This document shows positions 48,529-54,839 of a stretch of DNA of 54,839 nucleotides, one piece after another. Each line of letters starts with the position of its first letter. Position 1 is the first letter of the stretch. The DNA comes from Lachnospiraceae bacterium. Lineage in GTDB: Bacteria; Bacillota; Clostridia; Lachnospirales; Lachnospiraceae. The stretch lies in NCBI GenBank assembly GCA_009777715.1, contig WRLH01000022.1, positions 1 through 54,839 on the forward strand, written 5' to 3'. The notes beneath the pieces are model-generated. The model did no database searches. It was given only the letters and a program-made list of their open reading frames with translations, and was not told the DNA's origin. A program made the translations under genes and the position numbers.

Positions 48529-49509
48529 ATGAAACCTTACATAAAAAAAACCATCTTACTCACAACAATGACATTAATTATTTCCTTGATGATGATTGGC
48601 TGTGGGCGAAATAATGCCAAAGAAAATTTAAGCGAGAATATCCCGCTTGAAGAAAATACCCCCGCCCCCGAAGAAGAAAAAATTGATATCCTTGAAATTG
48701 TTGAACTAATTGAACCTGATACCAAGCAAGATATTGAGGATGAATTTGACTTGCCCGATCCCAACCCCCACCCGCTCCAAATTGTTTTCCTTGGCGAATC
48801 AAATCTTGACGCATACCGGGATGAGACCGGAATTGCCTATCTTGTCGGGAAAAATTGTGACGCAACGATATACAACCTGTCAATCACCGGGACTACGGTT
48901 GCGGTTCGCGGTGAAGAAGACCCTTTATATAGCGAGGAAAAAAACTTAAGAAGCTTGGTCGGAATGTCAAATATTTTGGCAGGAAAAGCAGATGTAAAGG
49001 GCATTGAGGGAACCAGGGCCAGCGAGCTGGTAGACGGATTAAGAATAGAAAATACTGATTATTTTGTCATTATGTATGGGGCCCAAGATTTTATCAGAGG
49101 CATACCGCTTGATAATCCGCCCCCGGAATATGAAGGCGGAATCGATACATATGTCGGGGCGTTAAGAAAAGCCATCGCAAATCTGCGCGAGGTAGCTCCG
49201 CTTGCTGATTTTGTCCTTTGCGCCCCCCATTATTCGCAGTTTTTTGATGAAAATAATATCTTTATTGGCGATGGCCATGTCTTAAGCAACGGCCACAGTT
49301 TTTTGTATGACTACAAGGGAAAAGTTGAATATGTCGCCAATGAGCAAAAGGCAATTTTCCTTAATGCGTTTCAAGATCTGGGCATTGATGGCCATACAGC
49401 GGCAGACTTCCTAGAAGACGGTGTTCATTTATCCGAGAAAGGGCGGCAGCTTTACGCAGAGCGTCTTGCCAAAATGATATTAAACCATGAAGAAGAGTTT
49501 TATAATTAA
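48529..49509 (+). CDS. SGNH-hydrolase-type lipoprotein
   Basis: A 326-residue exported lipoprotein: signal helix KTILLTTMTLIISLMM with lipobox IGC, an acidic spacer (residues about 25-80), then an SGNH fold with FLGESNLDAY (block I, catalytic Ser in GES rather than GDS), MYGAQDF (block III-like region) and DGVHLSEKGRQLYAERL (block V, with the Asp-x-x-His pair). Such enzymes are esterases or acetyl-transfer/removal enzymes on glycans; the substrate here is unknown. Start ATG follows GAAAGG. It is convergent with the FliD-like gene, 6 bases apart. Confidence 0.87.
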   Translation: MKPYIKKTILLTTMTLIISLMMIGCGRNNAKENLSENIPLEENTPAPEEEKIDILEIVELIEPDTKQDIEDEFDLPDPNPHPLQIVFLGESNLDAYRDETGIAYLVGKNCDATIYNLSITGTTVAVRGEEDPLYSEEKNLRSLVGMSNILAGKADVKGIEGTRASELVDGLRIENTDYFVIMYGAQDFIRGIPLDNPPPEYEGGIDTYVGALRKAIANLREVAPLADFVLCAPHYSQFFDENNIFIGDGHVLSNGHSFLYDYKGKVEYVANEQKAIFLNAFQDLGIDGHTAADFLEDGVHLSEKGRQLYAERLAKMILNHEEEFYN

Positions 49510-49515
49510 AAAGCG

Positions 49516-50844
49516 TCAGCAATAACCGTTAAACATCATCCCGCTATACGCGCTAGTCATATATGGATTAACAAAGCTGCGGCTGGGATTTTTGTAAGCA
49601 ACAATTTTTTTGTCAACGTACTCCATCGGATTCAGGGTAATCTGGTTGGATTTGCGTAAAATAGCATTCGTAAATGATTTAAGCGTTTGAAGCCCGGCGT
49701 TTGTGGAAACAAGATCCTCACCGCCGGGTTCTTGCGTTAAGCTTTCGCCTAATTTCGCATAATCAGTAACATTAAGTAAGCCGTCGTCATTAATGGACAA
49801 GCCAAGATGGGCAATTTCTTCTTCATAAAGCCTGGCAATGCCCCGCATTTCACTTAGGATTAAGCGGCTTTTACTATTTTCCTCACTAAAGTTTAGAGCG
49901 GATTCAAGAAAACTGTTATAACCGCCCACTAAGTTGGAAATATTTTCGCTGATCGATTCGGTGCTGGTCTTTAGGCCAACCTTAACGGCAGGGCTATTCT
50001 CATAACTAGTTCCGGTGAGATTAAGCTCATACATTTTTTCGACCGTAAAATGATTGGAATGGGCTGATTTCGGTTCGCCATTAAGCAGAAATTCCGCGTC
50101 CCCGGCTTCCCTTGTAATCTTATCCAGCCCAAAATATGTAACAGCCCCGGCACTTTTACTTGTTTTCTCATCTGAAATAGTGAACTGGAAATCATGGTTT
50201 ATAGTTTTCCCGGTATTAGTAGCTTCAAGAATTAACGCTGAATAACCGTTATCCTCGGTTACTTTTGCCGTAAGGCCAAGATCTGCATTTTTAAACAGCC
50301 GGGCAAGGCGATCCTGGAGATCGATATTCGTTTCGCCCTCATTTATGTTAAATTGGAACTCAAAATTCGTTTCATTAAGACTGACATCAAAAGAATAGGC
50401 CCCGACCGGCAGGGCAACAGCCCCATTAGAAGCAAGCATATTTCCGGTATTTACTTGCCCGGTCGCAAGCCGCTTTACAAAAATGTCAAATAAAGGCGCG
50501 TCACTAACATTGTCACTTTCGCCAATAAAATTTACATTAACGATTTCCGGATCTGATGAAAAAGCCGCTTTTTTATTAAGGATTTCATTTTCGTCCAAAC
50601 CGCCAAGCGAAGCAATTGTATTCCGTAAATCGCGGGCATTTTCTTTTAGGCTGATGGCAAATTCGTGTGTTTCCTTTGAATTGTCAAGGAGAAACAGAGG
50701 CGATTTGCGATTTTGCTCAACAATTGAATTATAAATACGGCGAAGCTCGCCTTTTTTATGCGTATCATACCGTGATGTACGCGCCTGGGAATAGGTCTTA
50801 AGGTAATGGTTATAAACAGTATTAAGCGCTGCGCTATATGCCAT
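49516..50844 (-). CDS. Second FliD-like (flagellar cap) protein
   Basis: A 442-residue protein with FliD-type content outside the flagellar cluster. Residues about 255-440 have the FliD signature set: DAEFLLNGEPKSAHSNHFTVEKMYELNLTGTSYE, then GYNSFLESALNFSEE, and LGLSINDDGLLNVTDYAKL. The N-terminus (MAYSAALNTVYNHYLKTYSQARTSRYDTHKKGELRRIYNSIVEQNRKSPLFLLD) is not the usual FliD SGLD start and looks specific to this type. ATG 50844 fits AGGAGG; further residues upstream lack support. It has a sigma-A, not sigma-D, promoter. It may cap a subset of filaments or act in another step; function inferred. Confidence 0.78.
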   Translation of the reverse strand: MAYSAALNTVYNHYLKTYSQARTSRYDTHKKGELRRIYNSIVEQNRKSPLFLLDNSKETHEFAISLKENARDLRNTIASLGGLDENEILNKKAAFSSDPEIVNVNFIGESDNVSDAPLFDIFVKRLATGQVNTGNMLASNGAVALPVGAYSFDVSLNETNFEFQFNINEGETNIDLQDRLARLFKNADLGLTAKVTEDNGYSALILEATNTGKTINHDFQFTISDEKTSKSAGAVTYFGLDKITREAGDAEFLLNGEPKSAHSNHFTVEKMYELNLTGTSYENSPAVKVGLKTSTESISENISNLVGGYNSFLESALNFSEENSKSRLILSEMRGIARLYEEEIAHLGLSINDDGLLNVTDYAKLGESLTQEPGGEDLVSTNAGLQTLKSFTNAILRKSNQITLNPMEYVDKKIVAYKNPSRSFVNPYMTSAYSGMMFNGYC

Positions 50845-50850
50845 GCTGTC

Positions 50851-50902
50851 CTCCTTCCTTGGAGTATGCCTAAATTTTATCACAAACAGAAATTTTTTGC
50901 AA
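50851..50902 (-). promoter_or_regulatory. Promoter and GGA-loop hairpin of the second FliD-like gene
   Basis: On the minus strand TTGCAA (50897-50902), 17 bases, TAAAAT (50874-50879): a sigma-A promoter. Its short leader holds CTCC-AAGGAA-GGAG (50851-50864), a 4-bp stem with GGA in the loop that overlaps the AGGAGG ribosome site. This resembles the candidate CsrA sites of the flagellar leaders. Confidence 0.55.
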
Positions 50903-50994
50903 CAAATTTTTCGAAATTTTCAATGAATTTCAACAATAAAAATCACCTAGCGTCCGCACAGCGGTACGTACCCAGCGGAATGTACTCCCTCATA

Positions 50995-51492
50995 TTAATC
51001 TTGGTTTTCGCCCCAAGATTCTTTGAGTTTTGCTTCTATTGTTTTTGCTTTTTTCTTGTCCTTTGAAAACTGTTTGATGAGAGAATCAAATGCGATTAAA
51101 AGCAATACGCTATAATTATTTGAGATAATAAAATTTTCAAAGCTTTTATTTATCAAAATAGGAGTAAAATCATTTATTTGTGAAGCTAGCAAAATCAAAA
51201 GGTAAAATAAATATATTACTGTCTTAAAGGAAATAAATCCGCCTGTCAGTATAAGGCTTGCTTTCTCCGCGCCGTACTTTTGCTTTAGCAAAATGAGCTT
51301 TTCATCTGAAGAAACAAGTTTGTCGCTGAGTTCGTTAATCGAGGCAGCAAAGATAAGCATGATAATATTCCAAAGATGCGCATATAAAAAAGAAAATCCG
51401 GCTAACCATGTGAACCCAAAATACAAAACCAAGCCATAAAAACTCGCTCCCAAAAGATCATAAATAAAATATATGTTGAATCTGCGCTTCAT
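50995..51492 (-). CDS. Small polytopic membrane protein, unknown
   Basis: A 165-residue protein with about four hydrophobic helices (residues about 10-30, 35-55, 82-105, 125-140) and a charged Lys/Glu-rich cytoplasmic tail ending KESWGENQD. A loop SDEKLILLKQKYGAEKASLILTGGF links helices. I do not recognise the family. Start ATG 51492 has AAAGG. It lies just after the small reading frame at 51498-51614. Confidence 0.75.
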   Translation of the reverse strand: MKRRFNIYFIYDLLGASFYGLVLYFGFTWLAGFSFLYAHLWNIIMLIFAASINELSDKLVSSDEKLILLKQKYGAEKASLILTGGFISFKTVIYLFYLLILLASQINDFTPILINKSFENFIISNNYSVLLLIAFDSLIKQFSKDKKKAKTIEAKLKESWGENQD

Positions 51493-51497
51493 TAAGT

Positions 51498-51614
51498 TTA
51501 CCTTTCGCTCTCGTTGATTTTTCTTATATTATATATATTATTATATTCGCAGGTTTTAAAAAGCTCAAGTCTCATATAATATTTTTTATTAATTTTGCCG
51601 TCAAAATTTTTCAT
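51498..51614 (-). CDS. Possible 38-residue small protein
   Basis: The frame MKNFDGKINKKYYMRLELFKTCEYNNIYNIRK... ends at 51498, 5 bases before the next start, and its 3' end holds that gene's ribosome site. No ribosome site of its own is seen, and base composition is very AT-rich. The same frame stays open to 51731 over the ferredoxin gene. It is either a small coupled gene or only a spacer. Confidence 0.25.
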   Translation of the reverse strand: MKNFDGKINKKYYMRLELFKTCEYNNIYNIRKINESER

Positions 51615-51634
51615 TAACCAGCACGCAACAATGT

Positions 51635-52414
51635 CTAAGTCCTGCCAATCTTCGCATCTTTGCCATTTCCGAATAGATACTGCTTCTTCACTTTGCCGTG
51701 AAAAATAATCGTTATTGCTTTCGCCGGGCATTTATTGACACAGCGGCAACACATCGTGCAATTATGGTTATGGGTAATGCTTCCACTATGTACGCTAAGG
51801 TTTTGCATGGGGCAAACCGAAACGCAAACTCCGCATAAATTACAGCCATCGCTTACCTTGACGGAGTTTTTTGCCATTTTTTCAGTTGGTGCTAATAGCG
51901 GTGCTTGCAACAATCCCAATGTTCTTGATAAAATATTGAAGCCGCGTTTTTTGGTATCTCCGGCCATAATATCAACTAAGGCTTTCGCCATTCTGCGTTG
52001 GGAGCAACGCAGATAGAATTTAACAAGTTTTTCGCTTGCCATCGGAACGAAGGCCGCGCTGCTTATGTTATTGGGCATAAAGAAATGCTCCGCGTAAACA
52101 ACCTTTATATGCCCCCGCGGAAATAAAGCGGTGAATGCCCTCGCCCCATCGCCCGAAAAAATCATTTGCGTGCAGAAGATAATCAGCTTTTTCCCTTTCA
52201 GAGAGCTTAAGTATTTTGAAACAAACTCCCGCATTATCCGCGGCACTCGCGACGCATAAACCGGGTAACAAAAAGCGATGGTTTCACTTTCGGAAAGCAG
52301 CTTATCAAAGTCAATCTGCTCTTCAATCGAATGGCATTTGGCATTCATATAAAAACTAAATAACTTGGCGATGTATTTTGAATTGCCCGTGCCGGAGAAG
52401 TATAGCATTATCAT
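51635..52414 (-). CDS. EFR1-type ferredoxin with flavodoxin-like domain
   Basis: A 259-residue redox protein. N-terminal flavodoxin-like part: MLYFSGTGNSKYIAKLF (FMN phosphate loop SGTGNS), IAFCYPVYASRVPRIMREF, KLIIFCTQM. C-terminal ferredoxin part: CNLCGVCVSVCP and CTMCCRCVNKCP, each an 8-iron-type 4Fe-4S site. This fusion (EFR1 family) is common in anaerobic Clostridia as an electron carrier. ATG 52414 has GGGAG. The last 15 residues (YLFGNGKDAKIGRT) are a hydrophilic tail that overlaps the small frame downstream. Confidence 0.92.
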   Translation of the reverse strand: MIMLYFSGTGNSKYIAKLFSFYMNAKCHSIEEQIDFDKLLSESETIAFCYPVYASRVPRIMREFVSKYLSSLKGKKLIIFCTQMIFSGDGARAFTALFPRGHIKVVYAEHFFMPNNISSAAFVPMASEKLVKFYLRCSQRRMAKALVDIMAGDTKKRGFNILSRTLGLLQAPLLAPTEKMAKNSVKVSDGCNLCGVCVSVCPMQNLSVHSGSITHNHNCTMCCRCVNKCPAKAITIIFHGKVKKQYLFGNGKDAKIGRT

Positions 52415-52457
52415 ATGAATCTCCCATTAAAACTTAAGTGAATAATATTTATTGCGC

Positions 52458-53246
52458 TTAGCCATAAAAAACTTGCTCTTTTGTATAATATGTCGTCTTG
52501 GAAGCTATTTTCTCGATGGTAATCGGAAACCCAGTTTCAGTTTGCTTAAGCAATTTATTATGGACTTTTAAAAAACTTCTCTCTTCACCGGAAATAATCT
52601 CCGGCGAAATTTCTTTTATCGAAGCGATGGCAGCCCTAAGCACATTGCCAATAGTTTCATAAAGCTTTGTAATAACTTCTTCCGGTATTTTCCCCACCTT
52701 GGAATGCGGCGAAATACTGGCGTGCCAAAGGATCTCATCAGCATAAGCATTTCCGATGCCTTTAACCACTTTCTGGTCAATCAAAAAAGCTTTTATATTG
52801 AGGCTGGCTTTTCTTCGCGCTATTTTTCGGAAATAATCCAAGGTAAAGTTTTCTCCGAATGCGTCAGGCACAGGATCGGGTTTGGGCTTGTATTTGATAG
52901 TTAAAAGACCGCCATAATCGCTGAAAACAATACTTTCATTCTCAAAATCCAAGGAAAAAATCTTGAATTTTATGCTTTTTGCTGCCTCTGGATTACTAAT
53001 AATAGAAATTCTTCCATTAAGCATTAAATGTGCCGAAATTATCCTGCTGTCGCCAAAATCAAAATAAAGTTCCTTGCCATAACGGTTAATTGCTGATAGT
53101 TCTCTGCCGCATAACTCTTCGGTCAGCATAATCAGCGGGGTTATGACTTTGTTGCGATTATACACATTTACTCCGGTCAGGCGTTTTGAGGTCAGCTTAT
53201 GATAGATATTATCTTTGAAAACTTCTAAATCAGGCAGTTCAGGCAT
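52458..53246 (-). CDS. Fpg/Nei family DNA glycosylase without zinc finger
   Basis: Fpg/Nei enzymes remove oxidised bases with an N-terminal proline nucleophile and cut the strand. The 262-residue product starts MPELPDLEVF (Pro2, then Glu3), has a catalytic-type Lys in RYGKEL, and a helix-two-turn-helix with DQKVVKGIGNAYADEILW. The C-terminal zinc finger, normally CxxC...CxxC, is replaced by TGFPITIEKIASKTTYYTKEQVFYG with no cysteines, as in 'zincless finger' members. The start overlaps the end of the D-lactate dehydrogenase gene by 8 bases, so the pair is coupled. Confidence 0.9.
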   Translation of the reverse strand: MPELPDLEVFKDNIYHKLTSKRLTGVNVYNRNKVITPLIMLTEELCGRELSAINRYGKELYFDFGDSRIISAHLMLNGRISIISNPEAAKSIKFKIFSLDFENESIVFSDYGGLLTIKYKPKPDPVPDAFGENFTLDYFRKIARRKASLNIKAFLIDQKVVKGIGNAYADEILWHASISPHSKVGKIPEEVITKLYETIGNVLRAAIASIKEISPEIISGEERSFLKVHNKLLKQTETGFPITIEKIASKTTYYTKEQVFYG

Positions 53247-54234
53247 TTTTTCCCTCCATTTTCACTTCATTGATGAGTGGTTCACCATTTATGACAGCAA
53301 CGGCATTTTCCAATGTTGTTGTTGCTATTTCTCGCATTGCTTCATGGGTAAAAAAGCCCATATGCGAAGTAATCAGGACATTATGGAACGATGTGAGCCT
53401 AACCAGCTGCTCATCTTCGATGATTTCATTTGATTTATCTTCGAAAAAAACGCCCTCTTCTTCCTCGTAAACATCAAGCCCGACCCCGGAAAATTTCCCC
53501 GCCAGTAACGCTTCAATGAGGCTCTCGGTATCAATTAATCCGCCGCGTGACGTATTAATTAAATAAACGTCTTTTTTCATTAAAGCAATAGTATCTCTAT
53601 TTATCATATGGGCAGTATCCGGAGTAAGCGGGCAATGAAGCGAAATTACGTCTGCCGTGGCAACCAATTCCTCAAAGGTAACGTACCTGACATCAAGCTC
53701 ACGGTTGGGATAGGGGTCAAAAGCAATGATTTCCATGCCAAATCCTTTACAGATATTAACCATCGCCTGGCCTATTTTGCCCGTCCCAATAATTCCGGCA
53801 ACCTTCTTATATAAATTGCGTCCGGTAAAACCATTAATATTCATATTAAAGTCTCTCGTCCTGGCATATGCCCGATGGGTATGGCGGTTGACCGTCAGTA
53901 AAAGTGAAGCGGCAAATTCGGCGACTGATTCCGGCGAATAGCTTGGGACACGAAGAATAGGCATTTTTCCTTCGGCAGCCTTGATGTCAACATTGTTAAA
54001 GCCTGCGCTTCGTAATAAAATAGCTTTAATCCCGAGGGAATAAAATTCATCAATCATAACAGGTGTTATTTGGTCGTTCACAAAAGCGCAAACCAAATCA
54101 TGGCCTTTGGCAAGGCTTGAAGTCTGTTCGCTGCATGGAAGCTCAATAAAATTTATTTCACAGCCATAGTCTTTGCTTAACGGTTCAAACCAGATTTTAT
54201 CATAGGGTTTTGTATTGTAAAAAGCTATTTTCAT
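53239..54234 (-). CDS. ldhA: D-lactate dehydrogenase family (2-hydroxyacid dehydrogenase)
   Basis: This enzyme reduces pyruvate to D-lactate with NADH in fermentation. The 331-residue product has LLRSAGFNNVDIKAAEG (substrate Arg), the Rossmann motif GIIGTGKIGQAM at about residues 140-150, INTSRGGLIDTESLI, then GLDVYEEEEGVFFEDKSNEII and the catalytic histidine in ITSHMGFFTHEA. The FFED block is diagnostic of LdhA rather than other family members. Length is normal. Start ATG has GAAAGGATT (from 54249). Downstream fpg overlaps by 8 bases. Confidence 0.94.
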   Translation of the reverse strand: MKIAFYNTKPYDKIWFEPLSKDYGCEINFIELPCSEQTSSLAKGHDLVCAFVNDQITPVMIDEFYSLGIKAILLRSAGFNNVDIKAAEGKMPILRVPSYSPESVAEFAASLLLTVNRHTHRAYARTRDFNMNINGFTGRNLYKKVAGIIGTGKIGQAMVNICKGFGMEIIAFDPYPNRELDVRYVTFEELVATADVISLHCPLTPDTAHMINRDTIALMKKDVYLINTSRGGLIDTESLIEALLAGKFSGVGLDVYEEEEGVFFEDKSNEIIEDEQLVRLTSFHNVLITSHMGFFTHEAMREIATTTLENAVAVINGEPLINEVKMEGKNA

Positions 54235-54272
54235 GATAATCCTTTCGAAATTGCGGTTTATTTATATATAAT

Positions 54273-54380
54273 ATTATACCCCAAATTCACACGCACGAGC
54301 CAAATAAATCCATTCAAGGGAAAATGCGAAGCATTTTTATAAGTCGGTACGTCAGTACCGACATTATACCCCAAATTCAT
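54273..54380. repeat. Copy 2 of the 80-bp intergenic element, flanked by a direct repeat
   Basis: The element at 54291-54370 matches 48398-48477 at 76 of 80 positions by eye. Its hairpin stem reads GTCGGTAC/GTACCGAC. On both sides lies ATTATACCCCAAATTCA (54273-54289 and about 54364-54380), a direct repeat that looks like a target duplication, although part of it may belong to the element's own end (the ATTATACC is shared with copy 1). Confidence 0.65.
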
Positions 54381-54417
54381 AAAAGCGAACAGAGGAAATA
54401 ATAATTGAAAAATGGGA

Positions 54418-54447
54418 TTGACAAGCATAAATTGCTAGTGTTATAAT
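54418..54447 (+). promoter_or_regulatory. rRNA promoter P1
   Basis: TTGACA at 54418-54423, 18 bases, TATAAT at 54442-54447: both boxes match the sigma-A consensus exactly. It lies about 305 bases upstream of the 16S gene. Confidence 0.85.
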
Positions 54448-54516
54448 GAAAATCCACCGCATAAAAGAACCTTTGCGGTTTTTCAAACTGATAATGCCAA
54501 ATTTCAAAAAAATTTC

Positions 54517-54545
54517 TTGACTTTGTTTGGAGTTTGTGTTATTAT
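54517..54545 (+). promoter_or_regulatory. rRNA promoter P2
   Basis: TTGACT at 54517-54522, 17 bases, TATTAT at 54540-54545. One mismatch in each box. Tandem promoters before rRNA operons are usual. Confidence 0.78.
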
Positions 54546-54633
54546 GCTTGAGTTGCGTCTCATTTAGGAGATGCTTGCACCTTGACAAATGAACAGTAAT
54601 GCAACCCTGAAAGATTCTAAAAGAAACTAAAAA

Positions 54634-54740
54634 ACGGACTAAAGTCCGTGGGCTTTACAGCCCATGGGCATTTCATGCCCAAAACCCTGCCGGGGCTTCC
54701 CCGGCAGGAAAAAAAAGCAATTAAGCCAGGAAGACCTGGC
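54634..54740 (+). other. Run of five hairpins in the rRNA leader
   Basis: In order: ACGGAC-TAAA-GTCCGT (54634-54649); GGGCT-TTAC-AGCCC (54650-54663); TGGGCAT-TTC-ATGCCCA (54665-54681); CCTGCCGGGG-CTT-CCCCGGCAGG (54686-54708); GCCAGG-AAGA-CCTGGC (54725-54740). All stems are perfect. They sit between the promoters and the mature 16S end. They may act in processing or antitermination of the transcript. Confidence 0.75.
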
Positions 54741-54752
54741 CGGAATGAACTT

Positions 54753-54839
<87 letters not shown>

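Noticed and set aside
51498-51731. A 77-codon open frame on the minus strand from 51731
   Set aside because: Two fifths of it overlaps the EFR1 ferredoxin gene in another frame and no ribosome site precedes its first ATG. Only the short 38-residue version is kept, with low confidence.
54686-54720. Terminator before 16S rRNA
   Set aside because: The GC-rich stem is followed by an A-run, not a T-run, on the coding strand, and a terminator there would stop the rRNA operon. Treated as leader structure.

Overview
This window looks like a chromosomal segment of a motile, low-to-mid GC Gram-positive anaerobe of the class Clostridia, most likely Lachnospirales. The reasons are the fliW-csrA pair, sigma-D (sigma-28) promoters of the form TAAA-N15-(T/G)CCGATAT, several tandem flagellins, the block IreB / RuvX / DUF1292 / RNase J / YlbF / MltG-like / U32, an EFR1-type ferredoxin and DUF3048 lipoproteins. 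No database search was possible, so the taxon is inferred from gene content only.

Layout. (1) 1-8733: late flagellar genes in the order [flgN tail?], flgK, flgL, fliW, csrA, flaG, fliD, fliS and a FliT/FlgN-like chaperone. (2) 8955-14496: five tandem flagellin genes, each with its own leader; hag1 and hag3 encode identical proteins and share 831 identical bases. (3) 14577-29865: a surface-glycan island, probably for flagellin glycosylation and/or an exopolysaccharide. It holds an unknown 147-aa protein, a two-domain CgeB-type glycosyltransferase, a GT2-TPR glycosyltransferase, a GT11 fucosyltransferase, a Wzx-type flippase, a radical SAM/SPASM protein, a GT4 enzyme, a PglK-type ABC flippase and a polytopic GT-C-like protein. 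Two ATPase-nuclease fusion genes of unknown role are embedded in it. (4) 29940-43053: housekeeping genes, nearly all on the minus strand: tRNA-Gln(CUG), a GH2 beta-glucuronidase, U32 peptidase, MltG-like, YlbF, RNase J, DUF1292, RuvX, IreB, MtaB, then (after a plus-strand HPr-like gene) ThiI, cysteine desulfurase, RsmE and PrmA. (5) 43191-54234: envelope and miscellaneous genes: two tandem DUF3048 lipoproteins, a UDP-glucuronate 4-epimerase, a stand-alone adenylation enzyme, an SGNH-hydrolase lipoprotein, a second FliD-like protein, a membrane protein, an EFR1 ferredoxin, a zinc-less Fpg/Nei glycosylase and a D-lactate dehydrogenase. (6) 54235-54839: an rRNA promoter region with a run of five hairpins, then the first ~87 bases of a 16S rRNA gene.

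How it works together. Six leaders carry excellent sigma-D promoters (flgL, flaG, hag1, hag2, hag3, hag5). The flagellar leaders also carry short hairpins with GGA in the loop, the signature of CsrA binding. In hag1-3 a second hairpin presents the Shine-Dalgarno sequence itself in its loop. The stems differ in sequence between genes while the NGGA loops are kept. With fliW-csrA encoded 4-5 kb upstream, this points to FliW-CsrA homeostatic control of filament proteins, as known for Bacillus subtilis hag, here applied to all five flagellins, flgL, flaG and possibly a second FliD.

The most interesting leads are this leader-hairpin regulon, the identical flagellin copies, a cysteine in the D1 core of four of five flagellins, the FliD insert and second FliD-like protein, the two ATPase-nuclease genes in the glycan island, a tandem MITE-like element whose end supplies the mtaB stop codon, an 80-bp intergenic element with a compensatory base-pair change, and an HPr-like protein without the phospho-accepting histidine. 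I do not see a clearly unprecedented multi-gene system. There is no CRISPR array, transposase or phage module.
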